A stretch of 64,000 nt of DNA from NCBI GenBank assembly GCA_021156085.1, contig JAJNBC010000004.1, forward strand, positions 1-64,000. Reading direction: 5' to 3'. Below are positions 1-8,405 of the stretch, piece after piece; the first letter of the stretch is position 1, and every line of letters starts with the position of its first letter. Position numbers and translations under genes: made by a program. This DNA is from Gammaproteobacteria bacterium. Its GTDB lineage: Bacteria > Pseudomonadota > Gammaproteobacteria > DSM-16500. The notes below the pieces were generated by a model. That model ran no database searches and had not been told where the DNA came from. It was given only the letters and a program-made list of their open reading frames with translations.

Positions 1-1
1 A

Positions 2-2548
2 TTAGCCCCTAGAACCGACTGCGAAAACACGCATCAAGTAGTTCTGCAAAAACTTCAGGAAGGGAAACAAGCCTTTGTTAATCAAAACGCTGCTCTTTTG
101 ACGGTCGAGATGGAAACCCAACTCAGAGAAGCCTTGCTCGAAAGAGAAGCCCGCGTTAACCAACTGGAAAACCAGCGTATTGTCTTAGAATCCACTCGTG
201 CCGAGTTAATAACAGAACTCGATGCCCATAAGTCCAAGGCGGGTTCATTAGCGCAAGACATCAGCCGACAACAAGCGCAGCAGATGAGCTTGGTTAAAGA
301 CTCCGTGGTGTTAGCGGAGAGGCAGAATGCCAAGTTAGAACAATTACTCCAGCAAGTGCCTGCCTCAGAAGAGATAAAAGAATATTTATCAGACTGTGAG
401 GAACTCCTATCTGATATCAAATCGAAGACGCAAGAATTAAAAAGAATGAGTGAACGCGACTCGCCAGATTTTGAACGTTGCAATGGGTTGATGATCGATT
501 TAGGAAGATATTATCAGAGGTGTTACGTTGATATTATTAGACTCATGCGTCAGGCGGGTGTCGCCCATGCTGAGAGTGATGTAAAAATAGAACAAGCAAA
601 AGCAGGCCAAGAAATACAGGAATGGAAAAAGCGTTATGATAACTCCCATGTAGAACTGGCTGGCGCAAAACAAGCGTATGAAGAAACAAGGAGATTATTA
701 GCGGAAAAAGAAGCCCACCTGTCTTCATTAGCCCTGCGGGAGAACACCTTATCTACCGAGCTTGATAAAAAACAGGCTGTGTTAGAGGAAGCGCTACAAA
801 GACAAGAGGCTCTTGAAAAAGAGAAAGCCCAGGTATCCGAATTAACACGAGCACAAAAAGCGGGTTGGGAAGAAGAGCAAAATAAATTAAGGCAACAATT
901 ACAGACGATAGAGAAAAAATCCGCTGAGCAATCGTTAAAAATAGAACAGCTAAAAGAGATGGAAGCGGAAAAAGCAGCAGCCGTTAAAAAAGCTGGGGAA
1001 GAGTCAGAAAAATCGGCCTTAAAAAAAGTGACGATCGTACAAGCAGAAGCGAATGTCCAAGTCGCTTTACAAGCCGAAGAAATGCAAAAATTAAAAGAAG
1101 AATTAGCCGCAGAAAAAAAGAAATGGGCTGAAGAAAAAGAGAAAGCAGAAAAAGCAAAAGAAGTAGCCGAGAAACTGGCCTTAGAAAAAGCGCAAATAGA
1201 AGCTGTCCGTCAATCAGCAGAAAAAATACACGTAGAACAAAGGGAAAAAGTAAAAACCGAAGCACAAGCTGAAAAAGTCCAAGTGGCTTTACAAGCTGAA
1301 GACATGCAAAAATTAAAAGAAAAATTCGCTGCCATGGAAGCTGAAGCAGCCTCCGCCAAAGCGAAAGCGGAGCAATTAGCCGCCGAAAAAGCGAAAGTCG
1401 AAGCCGACCAGAAATACACAGAAAAAATCCAGGCAGAACAAACTCAAAAAGCCTTGGATCAAAAAGAGCGCCAAAAAGCCCAAGTGGCTTTACAAGCCGA
1501 AGAAATACTGAAGTTAAAAGAAAAACTGGCTGCCATGGAAACCGAAGCGGCCTCTGCCAAAGCAAAAGCCGAGCAATTAATGGCTGAAAAAGCACAAATC
1601 GAAGCCGACCAGAAATACGTAGAAAAAATACAACCTGAACAAGCGAAAAGAGTCTTAGAGGAAGAAGAGAGAAGGAAAGCAGAAGCAGAGCAAGCACAAA
1701 AAGAGCAAGAAAAAGCAGAACAACGAAATAAAGCGGTAGAAGAAGAAAAAAAAGAGGAAGGAACAGAAGGACGGATCAAAGTGTATTCGCACTTTTTTAA
1801 GCCTCCTAAAGCCACGCCGCCCGATGTAGCTGCCTTTTTACGACTGGTTGCGGAAGGTGAACAAGATAAGGCCGAAGCCCTGTTAAAAGAGAACCCTGGG
1901 TTAGGGGTAGCGGCAGGGAGCGTCACTGACTTATCCAAACGGACATTTAAAAACATCACGGCACTGCAATATGCGCTGTGGGCATTGGATTGGAATATGT
2001 GGATGATGCTTTTGAAGTACATACCTCGTGATGAAGCGCAATTGCAAGCGATGGCGTTAGAGGAGAACGGCACAGAACACGGGAAGCATTTTGACTTCAG
2101 TCAATTACTGGGTGCATATGAATCGTATAAGCAAGGTTATAATGGATGGGACTGGAACCAACGGGAAACGCATTGGTGCCAGCAAATCGGTGGTGCCCAA
2201 CTGTTATTACCTGCGCACGTCGTGAATGAATATTGTCGACCTGACAGAGCGTTTTATCCGTTGCCAGATTTCACGCAGATAGGGTTACCGAGAGGGAGAG
2301 AAATGAATGGAAAAACAGGCACAGACTTTTTTACGCACGAGTATAACGGAGGGAGAGCAGGAGACAAATGGGCTATGTACAGGGGGCGGGTGGAAGCGGG
2401 GGGAGTGACATATCATTGGATTGGTGCAGAGTTGGCGATGGATGACGCGGAGGCAGCCGCGATGATTAAGGAAGTGCGCATGTCGCAGCGCCAAAGTATG
2501 ATAAAAGAATTACTGAGCAATAAGCTTATTGTTGCCAAGAAAAGATAA
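2..2548 (+). CDS. Coiled-coil protein with conserved C-terminal domain, 5' partial
   Basis: The reading frame is open from the left edge of the window: codons from base 2 encode coiled-coil-like sequence without a stop, so the TTG at 98 is probably internal and the gene is cut off at its 5' end. About residues 1-590 (counted from base 2) are almost entirely Lys/Glu/Ala/Gln-rich and predicted coiled coil, with near-identical tandem units (separate entry). After a short linker comes a globular C-terminal part of about 250 residues with motifs such as LQYALWALDWNMW and QQIGGAQLLLPAHVVNEYC. I recall this domain from ankyrin- or coiled-coil-containing proteins of Legionella, Rickettsiella and relatives, where it is often listed among effector candidates. 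No signal peptide or membrane segment is visible. Function is unknown; a host-directed role is inference only. Confidence 0.85.
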   Translation, partial: LAPRTDCENTHQVVLQKLQEGKQAFVNQNAALLTVEMETQLREALLEREARVNQLENQRIVLESTRAELITELDAHKSKAGSLAQDISRQQAQQMSLVKDSVVLAERQNAKLEQLLQQVPASEEIKEYLSDCEELLSDIKSKTQELKRMSERDSPDFERCNGLMIDLGRYYQRCYVDIIRLMRQAGVAHAESDVKIEQAKAGQEIQEWKKRYDNSHVELAGAKQAYEETRRLLAEKEAHLSSLALRENTLSTELDKKQAVLEEALQRQEALEKEKAQVSELTRAQKAGWEEEQNKLRQQLQTIEKKSAEQSLKIEQLKEMEAEKAAAVKKAGEESEKSALKKVTIVQAEANVQVALQAEEMQKLKEELAAEKKKWAEEKEKAEKAKEVAEKLALEKAQIEAVRQSAEKIHVEQREKVKTEAQAEKVQVALQAEDMQKLKEKFAAMEAEAASAKAKAEQLAAEKAKVEADQKYTEKIQAEQTQKALDQKERQKAQVALQAEEILKLKEKLAAMETEAASAKAKAEQLMAEKAQIEADQKYVEKIQPEQAKRVLEEEERRKAEAEQAQKEQEKAEQRNKAVEEEKKEEGTEGRIKVYSHFFKPPKATPPDVAAFLRLVAEGEQDKAEALLKENPGLGVAAGSVTDLSKRTFKNITALQYALWALDWNMWMMLLKYIPRDEAQLQAMALEENGTEHGKHFDFSQLLGAYESYKQGYNGWDWNQRETHWCQQIGGAQLLLPAHVVNEYCRPDRAFYPLPDFTQIGLPRGREMNGKTGTDFFTHEYNGGRAGDKWAMYRGRVEAGGVTYHWIGAELAMDDAEAAAMIKEVRMSQRQSMIKELLSNKLIVAKKR
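1052..1675 (+). repeat. In-frame tandem repeats, 67-74 codons, in the coiled-coil gene
   Basis: Three consecutive units begin at 1052, 1274 and 1475. The last two are exactly 201 bp (67 codons) each and very similar; the first is 222 bp (74 codons) and more diverged. Each unit starts with the peptide VQVALQAEE/D (AQVALQAEE in the third) and continues with a KLKEKLAAME-like stretch. The DNA is also similar, which suggests fairly recent duplication, and unit number could vary between strains. Confidence 0.85.
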
Positions 2549-2873
2549 ATGAAGAAGTCCTCTTCCTAACCAAACAAGCTTATGTTTTAGCTCAGTTGCT
2601 TTTATAACCCAAGCGCTGAGCAGGTGTTCCATGGATAACACTTTCATCATTGCGCGCTTCCACCACATCGCCCAACGAATAAGGTACTGCTGAATATGCG
2701 CCACATGAATGGCATCTTCCTTCATGGCAGTAGATTTATCTAAGGCACGGCGACAACTGCGCGGATGAATGGCAACGATCACCTGTGAGAAGACGGGGGC
2801 ATTGTTGCATCATTCAACTTTGATCGCACTCCTGCTTCTCTTTTTTTATGTGTTTTATAGAGTGTGATACTTT
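2549..2873. other. Gene-poor stretch, possible relic
   Basis: This 325-base stretch has no convincing gene. A minus-strand ORF of 90 codons (2510-2782) overlaps the end of the coiled-coil gene; its product (rich in Trp, Met and Leu) resembles nothing I recognise. Around 2799-2818 the sequence GGCATTGTTGCATCATTCAA looks like the terminal inverted repeat of IS5/IS6-type elements, but I find no matching second end and no transposase. It may be decayed mobile DNA; that is a weak inference. Confidence 0.3.
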
Positions 2874-3116
2874 TTAGGGTGATAAAGTTAATGATAAATC
2901 AAGCGCTTCAGTGTTGCATTTAATTGCCTGCCTAATAAAGTCTTCTAATATAGATAAATATTGATAGATTGTTAATTTAGTTAATTCTAGGAAATTGGTA
3001 TTGATTCCTAAATTAATCAAAGCTTCTATTTTAAAAAGATATGAATTAACTTCTGCAATTATTTTGATTTGCTTATTTATTACACGCATACAATCGAATA
3101 AGCGGCTGTCTGCCAT
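2874..3116 (-). CDS. Small hypothetical protein divergent from XRE regulator
   Basis: This is an 80-residue protein starting with MADSRLFDCMRVINKQIK, predicted mostly alpha-helical, with no signal peptide or membrane segment. It starts about 105 bases from the divergent XRE regulator, and the intergenic gap holds two palindromes that could be operators, so the two genes may form one regulated unit. An AGGAG (in TTAGGAGATAAA) about 7 bases before the ATG supports the start. The shape (short helices, LFKIEALINLGI) vaguely recalls small DUF3077-type proteins found beside regulators. I cannot assign a family. An antitoxin/toxin-like or phage-derived module is possible. Confidence 0.55.
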   Translation of the reverse strand: MADSRLFDCMRVINKQIKIIAEVNSYLFKIEALINLGINTNFLELTKLTIYQYLSILEDFIRQAIKCNTEALDLSLTLSP

Positions 3117-3160
3117 ATTTTATCTCCTAATAAAATATATTTTTACTTTCGCACACTTCA

Positions 3161-3181
3161 ATACTAAGGATTACTTAGTAT
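3161..3181. promoter_or_regulatory. Palindromic operator candidate 1
   Basis: This is a perfect inverted repeat with 8-base arms: ATACTAAG, spacer GATTA, CTTAGTAT. It lies in the gap between the divergent small gene and the XRE-type regulator. Its core CTAAG-N5-CTTAG recurs in the second site 34 bases away, about three helical turns, as expected for cooperative repressor binding. Autoregulation by the adjacent regulator is an inference. Confidence 0.6.
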
Positions 3182-3197
3182 CTTGTCAAGTCAAAAA

Positions 3198-3212
3198 CTA
3201 AGATTATCTTAG
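3198..3212. promoter_or_regulatory. Palindromic operator candidate 2
   Basis: The inverted repeat CTAAGAT-T-ATCTTAG shares the core CTAAG-N5-CTTAG with the site at 3161-3181. It ends 9 bases before the upstream TTG start of the regulator gene, so a protein bound here would block its transcription or initiation. Confidence 0.6.
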
Positions 3213-3221
3213 GTTCTAATA

Positions 3222-3542
3222 TTGACTGGCGAGCAAAGAGGAATGGCTAATTCACCCATTTGCAAAAGACTAAAAAAAGCACGTGTCGCGGCGGGGCTTT
3301 CTCAAAAAACTCTCGGCATTGTTGCTGGCATTGACGAATTTTCTGCAAGTGCGCGAATGAATCAATATGAAACAGGAAAACATACACCCGATTATTTGAC
3401 ATTAACTCGCATTGCTAAAGTGTTGAAACTCCCTACCGCTTATTTTTACGCAGAATCGGATGAATTAGCAGAAGCTATCGAATTGTTTAGCAAGTCGAGA
3501 AAATCTAACAGACTCGCCGCGTTAGATAAATTAAAGTTATGA
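3222..3542 (+). CDS. XRE/Cro-family transcriptional regulator
   Basis: This short DNA-binding protein (106 codons from TTG 3222, or 99 from ATG 3243) consists of one HTH_3 domain. Helix-turn-helix residues include RLKKARVAAGLSQKTLG, then RMNQYETGKHTPDYLTLTRI and the typical AKVLKLPTAYFYAESDELAE. The spacer between the two HTH helices (GIDEFSASA) is longer than in many Cro-type proteins, as seen in some chromosomal and plasmid XRE regulators. The TTG has AGG 8 bases upstream; the ATG has an AGAGG too close to be used, so the start is uncertain. Two palindromes just upstream suggest it represses itself and the divergent gene. Confidence 0.85.
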   Translation: MTGEQRGMANSPICKRLKKARVAAGLSQKTLGIVAGIDEFSASARMNQYETGKHTPDYLTLTRIAKVLKLPTAYFYAESDELAEAIELFSKSRKSNRLAALDKLKL

Positions 3543-3818
3543 TCTCAGAATCAAGCAGTTGAAACAGAACAGATAATCTTGTGGGTTCACCAGAAAAACC
3601 AAATGCTAAATGAAAGACGGTATATTTAAGCTCTAATCGGAATGGTAAGAGTTACAAAAATGTTCTTAGGAGAAGTGTTCTCCCTGTAGGGTATACGGGC
3701 TTAAAATTATGTGTTGGACGGTGTCTAAAAGTTGCCTAGGTATAACTGTTTCGCACTCCATCTGCACTCCAGTTTTATAAATCTATTTCTGAAAATTATA
3801 TAATATGTATATTAATCA
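3543..3818. other. Non-coding stretch downstream of tRNA-Arg
   Basis: I see no gene in this 276-base stretch between the XRE regulator and the 3' end of tRNA-Arg. It holds an 8-base direct repeat, GCACTCCA, at 3753-3760 and 3764-3771 (11-base period). Position and short direct repeats are compatible with an integrase attachment arm, but no integrase gene is present in the window. Confidence 0.35.
3753..3771. repeat. Paired direct repeats GCACTCCA, 11-base period
   Basis: Two identical 8-mers start 11 bases apart, about one helical turn, 48 bases from the 3' end of tRNA-Arg. Arm-type sites for tyrosine recombinases have this kind of layout. Chance remains possible for such short repeats. Confidence 0.35.
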
Positions 3819-3895
3819 TGGCGTCCCAGGGCGGATTCGAACCGCCGACCTGCCCCTTAGGAGGGGGCTGCGCTATCCATCTGTGCCACCGGGAC
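3819..3895 (-). tRNA. tRNA-Arg (anticodon CCT)
   Basis: The 77-base gene folds as a cloverleaf on the minus strand. The acceptor starts GTCCCGG and pairs with CTGGGAC. The anticodon stem GCCCC/GGGGC encloses CTCCTAA with anticodon CCT (reads AGG). The T arm is GGCGG-TTCGAAT-CCGCC, and the discriminator G is followed by an encoded CCA. The 3' ends of tRNA-Arg genes are common integration sites, and the accessory segment 1-3.8 kb lies on that side. Confidence 0.96.
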
Positions 3896-3974
3896 ATAAA
3901 GTAAAAGATACCTTAAATAGAAGGGAAGCACCAAAACATCCGAAACCAGCAAGATTGTAAACTCAAATTCAGAG

Positions 3975-4058
3975 TACCGAGGGTCGGAATCGAACCGACA
4001 CGGTGTCGCCACCACCGGATTTTGAGTCCGGCGCGTCTACCAGTTCCGCCACCCCGGC
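3975..4058 (-). tRNA. tRNA-Leu (anticodon CAA)
   Basis: This is a class II tRNA with a long variable arm (84 bases to the discriminator). The acceptor GCCGGGG pairs with CCTCGGT with two G-T wobbles. The anticodon loop is CTCAAAA with anticodon CAA (reads TTG), the variable arm is about GTGGCGACACC, and the T arm is GTCGG-TTCGATT-CCGAC. After the discriminator A the sequence reads CTC, so CCA is not encoded and would have to be added by the CCA-adding enzyme, unlike the neighbouring tRNA-Arg. Confidence 0.93.
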
Positions 4059-4172
4059 ATTTTAAGAAATGCGAAGTATAGCAAACTGCGCCAGCACGTC
4101 AATCTCCCCTTAACTGGCTCACTAAACATGCTTATGTTGCTGCTTTCTTTTCATCATCCATTTAAAATCGCA

Positions 4173-6380
4173 CTAAAACATTTCCATAGGATCCACATCC
4201 AACGACCATCGAACTCTTTGTTTACTACCCATTTTCTCAATGTCAGGCAACAGTTTTTTCAAAAAATTTTGTAAGGTGGGGCGTTGAGTCGCTTGTATCA
4301 CTAATTGTACTCTGTGTCGTCCTGCTCGTTTAGGCATGGGCGCCGGAATAGGGCCTAACCATTGCAATGCTTTACTATCAGGACAAAATAATTTTTTTAC
4401 TTCTTCCAAAAAATGCATCGCATGCCTAACCTCATGGGCTTCCGCACGAAATAAAGCAAAAAAAGAATAAGGTGGCAACGCAGTCGCAACGCGCTCCCGC
4501 AAAAGAGTAGTCGCAAATTGTTGATAGCTTTCGTGAAATAACTGATGCAACAAAGGATGATCTGGATGATGGGTCTGGATAATAACTTTTCCTTTTTTTT
4601 CCACCCGCCCCGCACGCCCAGCAACTTGCAATAATAATTGCCCCATGCGCTCAAGCGCCCGAAAATCACTGCTAAAAAAACCACTATCCGCATCAATAAT
4701 AGTCACCAACGTTACGTTAGGGAAATGATGCCCCTTTGCTAACATTTGCGTTCCAATCAAAATTTGATGTTTGCCTGATTGAATCTCTTGCAATAATGTT
4801 TCTATAGAACCTTTTCGTTGAGTGCTATCACGGTCTAGGCGTGCAATAGAATAATGAGGGAAATTTTTCCGCAAAGCATACTCTAAGCGCTCAGTCCCCA
4901 GCCCGATAGGGTGTAATTCTTTTTCGCCACAATTCTCACATTGCACAAACAATGCTGCTTGAGAATCACAATGATGGCAATGCAATCGCTGCTTCTGCTT
5001 ATGATAAGTCATACGCTTATCACAACGTTTACAAACTGCCATCCAGCCGCACGCATGACATAGTAAAATCGGGGAAAACCCCCGTCTATTCAGAAATAAC
5101 ATCACTTGCTCACCACGTTGTAAGTGCTGCTGTATTTCTTCTAAAATGGGCTGCGATAATCCTTCCTCTAATCGTTTATTGCGAATGTCTAACACAGAAA
5201 ATTGGGGTAATTGGGCAGCCCCTGCGCGCTCAGGCAATTGCAAATGAATAAATTTTCCTTGCTGCGCTTTATGTAATGTTTCCAACGCTGGCGTAGCTGA
5301 CCCCAATACAATTGGAATTTTTTTAAAATATGCACGCATAATGGCAAGGTCGCGCGCATGATAACGAAAATTATCCTGCTGTTTAAAAGAAAGATCATGT
5401 TCCTCATCAACAATAATCAATCCTAAATGCGGCAGCGGAGAAAAAACTGCTGACCGGGTTCCAATTAAAATTCTAACCTCTCCAGAATGCGCCCGCCCCC
5501 ATGCATTTAAACGTTCCCTCTCACTTAAATGAGAATGCAATGCCATAACCGAGACAGCAAAACGTTCACGAAATCTTTGTATCGTTTGCGGTGTTAAACC
5601 AATTTCAGGTACTAAGACCAAAACTTGTTTTTGATCTTGTAATACATTCGCAATTGCCTGCAAATACACTTCTGTTTTACCACTTCCTGTTACACCATTT
5701 AATAAAAAAACCTGGAAAATGTTGCTTGCAGCCTGAATGGCTGAAACAGCAGTTTGTTGCGCTATATTAAGCGTTAACGGCTGATTCATCTTTTCCTGCA
5801 TTAATTCGCTCTTAGATGCACGCCTTGCTATCCATTCTTTTCGGCTTGCTAATTTAATTATCGCATTCGATATCCCTTGCAAACGCAACTGCTTTGCGGA
5901 AAGTCCTTGGGGGTGTTTTTTGAAATAACTTAAGAGTTCGATTTGTCGTGGTGCACGTTTGAGAGTAACAAAATCCACGTTATATCCTGTTTCTGTCAAG
6001 CACCAGCAGTGATCTTGGTAAATCGCAAGTGGCTTTCCTTGACGCAATAAAAGAGGAAAAGAATGCGCCAACACTTCACCAATAGGGTAATGATAATAAT
6101 CACTAGCCCAAAAGCAAAGCTCTAAAATATCCTTTGAAATTAATGGCTTATCATCTATCACACTTATAATAGATTTCAGTTTACTGGCTTCTATGTCTGA
6201 CTGCGAGGTAAATCCTGTAAAAATTCCAATCAATTCACGCTGCCCAAAAGGGACCCGCACTCGCATACCTGGTTGCAAATTCTCCCATCCCTTTACTTCC
6301 GGAGGAAGATAATGAAAATAACGGCGTAAAGGCACTCCCACTGCAATCTGCAATAGACTGTTTAATTTAAGATTTTTCAT
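4173..6380 (-). CDS. priA: Primosomal replication-restart helicase PriA
   Basis: PriA is a 3'-5' superfamily 2 helicase that binds stalled forks and reloads DnaB. The product is 735 residues from ATG 6380 (MKNLKLNSLLQIAV), close to the E. coli length; a longer frame from 6425 adds an unlikely N-terminus. Visible in order are the N-terminal 3'-DNA-binding part, Walker A GVTGSGKTEVYLQ, Walker B VDEEHD, GSATPALET, and the zinc-binding domain with CHAC, CKRC, CHHC and CENC pairs. These are followed by LIGTQMLAKGHHFP and QVAGRAGR. It is followed downstream by two tRNA genes and faces away from the unknown gene at 6491. Confidence 0.97.
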   Translation of the reverse strand: MKNLKLNSLLQIAVGVPLRRYFHYLPPEVKGWENLQPGMRVRVPFGQRELIGIFTGFTSQSDIEASKLKSIISVIDDKPLISKDILELCFWASDYYHYPIGEVLAHSFPLLLRQGKPLAIYQDHCWCLTETGYNVDFVTLKRAPRQIELLSYFKKHPQGLSAKQLRLQGISNAIIKLASRKEWIARRASKSELMQEKMNQPLTLNIAQQTAVSAIQAASNIFQVFLLNGVTGSGKTEVYLQAIANVLQDQKQVLVLVPEIGLTPQTIQRFRERFAVSVMALHSHLSERERLNAWGRAHSGEVRILIGTRSAVFSPLPHLGLIIVDEEHDLSFKQQDNFRYHARDLAIMRAYFKKIPIVLGSATPALETLHKAQQGKFIHLQLPERAGAAQLPQFSVLDIRNKRLEEGLSQPILEEIQQHLQRGEQVMLFLNRRGFSPILLCHACGWMAVCKRCDKRMTYHKQKQRLHCHHCDSQAALFVQCENCGEKELHPIGLGTERLEYALRKNFPHYSIARLDRDSTQRKGSIETLLQEIQSGKHQILIGTQMLAKGHHFPNVTLVTIIDADSGFFSSDFRALERMGQLLLQVAGRAGRVEKKGKVIIQTHHPDHPLLHQLFHESYQQFATTLLRERVATALPPYSFFALFRAEAHEVRHAMHFLEEVKKLFCPDSKALQWLGPIPAPMPKRAGRHRVQLVIQATQRPTLQNFLKKLLPDIEKMGSKQRVRWSLDVDPMEMF

Positions 6381-6490
6381 ATAAAGAGCACTGCAGTATA
6401 AATCTGTTAATAAAAATGAAAGCAAGCTTGATATACTATACTTTTAGCGCCTATTTATCGAATTCATTTAACCGCCAAAGGAGCATAAAA

Positions 6491-7279
6491 ATGTCTTCAT
6501 ACACCCTTAGAGAAGATCATCTTGAAGAAGCATTGGAGAAGCTATGTGATAAGTTGATTGAAAAAGGTGCTATGAAACCAGAGGATAAACAACACGCCAT
6601 CGAAATGGTAAAGAACGCACTGGTTAATGCATACCCTGACGGCGTTCCGCAAGATTTATTCACGGATCCTGTCAAACAAAAAACACTACTGGTGGGGCTG
6701 ATATCTGCTCCTCTGATGGAAAATAATCCTGCCCTCAAGTTTGATCTTACTCTTTTTTTCAAAGCTGAATTTCAACCCCAAGAAGTAAAAACTCTTTTTA
6801 AGACATTTTTAACGGAACTTAACAAATTGGAACCTGATCCTAACAAACGTCGCAGCGAAAAGGAAATTGAAGCGGAAACAGAAGCTTTACTCGAGAAAAT
6901 AGCACAAGAAAAACAAAAAAAATTAGAAGAAGGAGAGTCTTTAAGAGTAGTAGACAGCCCCGCCGTTAGCAATGAATTAGAAGATATTTTTGAGACCCTT
7001 TTTGGAATGACGCAATTTGGGGTAGCCGTCGTACTATCCGTAAACAAAGGCAATACAGCAGGTATTATAGATAGCTATTCTGCCAGCAATACTGGAAGAG
7101 GCAGCATACATGAAGGTCGGGGTTTAGCCGGAGACTCCACTACTGACCCCTATGTGACACAAATGGCCAAAGAACGATTACTCGATCTCGGAGGATTAGG
7201 AGCAGAAGTTCTTAATGATTTAACTAATAGTGGCATCATTCATAAGCCGCTTACGCCACACCCCCCTACTGCAAGATAA
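6491..7279 (+). CDS. Hypothetical protein, unknown
   Basis: The 262-residue product starts at ATG 6491, supported by AAAGGAG 7 bases upstream; a longer frame from 6416 is less likely. Residues 1-100 look helical and globular. Residues about 115-165 are charged, Lys/Glu-rich and probably coiled coil (EKEIEAETEALLEKIAQEKQ). The C-terminal part contains FGMTQFGVAVVLSV and a Gly/Ser/Thr-rich, probably disordered region ending HKPLTPHPPTAR. There is no signal peptide. I recognise no family. It is divergent from priA and only 14 bases before the saccharopine-dehydrogenase-like gene, so it may lead that operon. An effector-like role is possible but unsupported. Confidence 0.7.
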   Translation: MSSYTLREDHLEEALEKLCDKLIEKGAMKPEDKQHAIEMVKNALVNAYPDGVPQDLFTDPVKQKTLLVGLISAPLMENNPALKFDLTLFFKAEFQPQEVKTLFKTFLTELNKLEPDPNKRRSEKEIEAETEALLEKIAQEKQKKLEEGESLRVVDSPAVSNELEDIFETLFGMTQFGVAVVLSVNKGNTAGIIDSYSASNTGRGSIHEGRGLAGDSTTDPYVTQMAKERLLDLGGLGAEVLNDLTNSGIIHKPLTPHPPTAR

Positions 7280-7293
7280 AAGGAATAAATGAT

Positions 7294-8385
7294 ATGCATC
7301 GCGTTCTCATCGTAGGCGCAGGCAAAATTGGCTCCCTTATTGCAGCCTTACTTGCTTATTCAAAAGATTATGAAGTTTTTCTCGCAGATATTAATATTAA
7401 TGAGAGCCAAGCAAAACGCTTACCTAGTGAGACGTCTCATCTTCATTTTCTCCCCTTAGATGCGCAAAACAAAACTACTTTTTCTAAATTTTTACGTGAA
7501 AACCGTATGAATACCCTCATTTCAAGCCTACCTTATTACTGTAACATTGCGCTAGCAAAGGCAGCTAAAGAATTTAACTTAAACTATTTCGACTTAACAG
7601 AAGATACCCATGTTACGAATGTCATCAATGAATTGGCATGTCCCCCCACCTCTTTTTTCGTACCTCAATGTGGGCTAGCTCCTGGCTTCATCAGCATTAT
7701 TGCTAATCATTTAATTCAACATTTTTCAAATCTAGATACAGTGAAAATGCGCGTAGGCGCATTACCCATTAACACGAGCAATGCACTACATTATGCTCTC
7801 ACATGGTCCACCGATGGGCTTATCAATGAATATGGGAATGTGTGTTATGCGCTAGAAAATGGGAAAACAATAGAATTATTGCCTTTGGAGGATTTGGAAG
7901 AAATTAAAATCGACGGCCTTACGTATGAAGCTTTTAACACCTCTGGCGGAGTAGGCAGCTTACCCATTACCTATGCTGGCCGGCATATTAAGCAGTTAAA
8001 TTACAAGACTATTCGCTACCCCGGACATTGTGAAAAAATGCGTTTTTTAATGAATGATCTTAAACTCAATGAGGATCGGGATACTTTAAAACGCATTTTA
8101 GAAAATGCCATCCCCAAAACGGGTCAAGATGTTGTCCTTACCTATGTGTCCGTCATAGGATCACAAGATAACCAATTAATGGAAAAAAATTATTTCAAGA
8201 AATTCTATTCTAAAAAATTATATGGGCTGGATTGGTCAGCAATTCAATTGACTACGGCATCGTCCCTCTGCGCTGTTTTAGATATTATCCTCGAGCAACC
8301 AGAAAAATTTCATGGCCTGATAAGGCAAGAACAAATTTCCCTTGAAGCCCTGGTGAAAAATCGATTTGGACAATATTTTTCTTAA
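7294..8385 (+). CDS. Saccharopine dehydrogenase family oxidoreductase
   Basis: The 363-residue protein has an N-terminal Rossmann NAD(P)-binding motif (VLIVGAGKIGSLIA, residues 4-17). The C-terminal catalytic part is of the LYS9/AASS-SDH kind, with NTSGGVGSLPITYAGR and LNYKTIRYPGHCEKMRFLM. Family members split saccharopine into glutamate and alpha-aminoadipate 6-semialdehyde. The next gene, 20 bases on, is an antiquitin-type dehydrogenase that oxidises exactly this semialdehyde, so the pair probably acts in lysine degradation. A lysine-ketoglutarate reductase that would make saccharopine is not in the window. An AGGA about 9 bases upstream supports ATG 7294. The true substrate could differ. 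Confidence 0.85.
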   Translation: MHRVLIVGAGKIGSLIAALLAYSKDYEVFLADININESQAKRLPSETSHLHFLPLDAQNKTTFSKFLRENRMNTLISSLPYYCNIALAKAAKEFNLNYFDLTEDTHVTNVINELACPPTSFFVPQCGLAPGFISIIANHLIQHFSNLDTVKMRVGALPINTSNALHYALTWSTDGLINEYGNVCYALENGKTIELLPLEDLEEIKIDGLTYEAFNTSGGVGSLPITYAGRHIKQLNYKTIRYPGHCEKMRFLMNDLKLNEDRDTLKRILENAIPKTGQDVVLTYVSVIGSQDNQLMEKNYFKKFYSKKLYGLDWSAIQLTTASSLCAVLDIILEQPEKFHGLIRQEQISLEALVKNRFGQYFS

Positions 8386-8405
8386 TTTAAAATGAGTACT
8401 TTATT

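Noticed and set aside
984-2073. Long minus-strand ORFs (237 and 204 codons) opposite the coiled-coil gene
   Set aside because: They are mirror frames of a Lys/Glu/Ala-rich repetitive coding sequence, giving Leu/Phe/Ser-rich nonsense.
2510-2782. 90-codon minus-strand ORF as a transposase remnant
   Set aside because: The peptide shows no DDE or HTH motif and overlaps a real gene end; kept only as a note in the gene-poor stretch.
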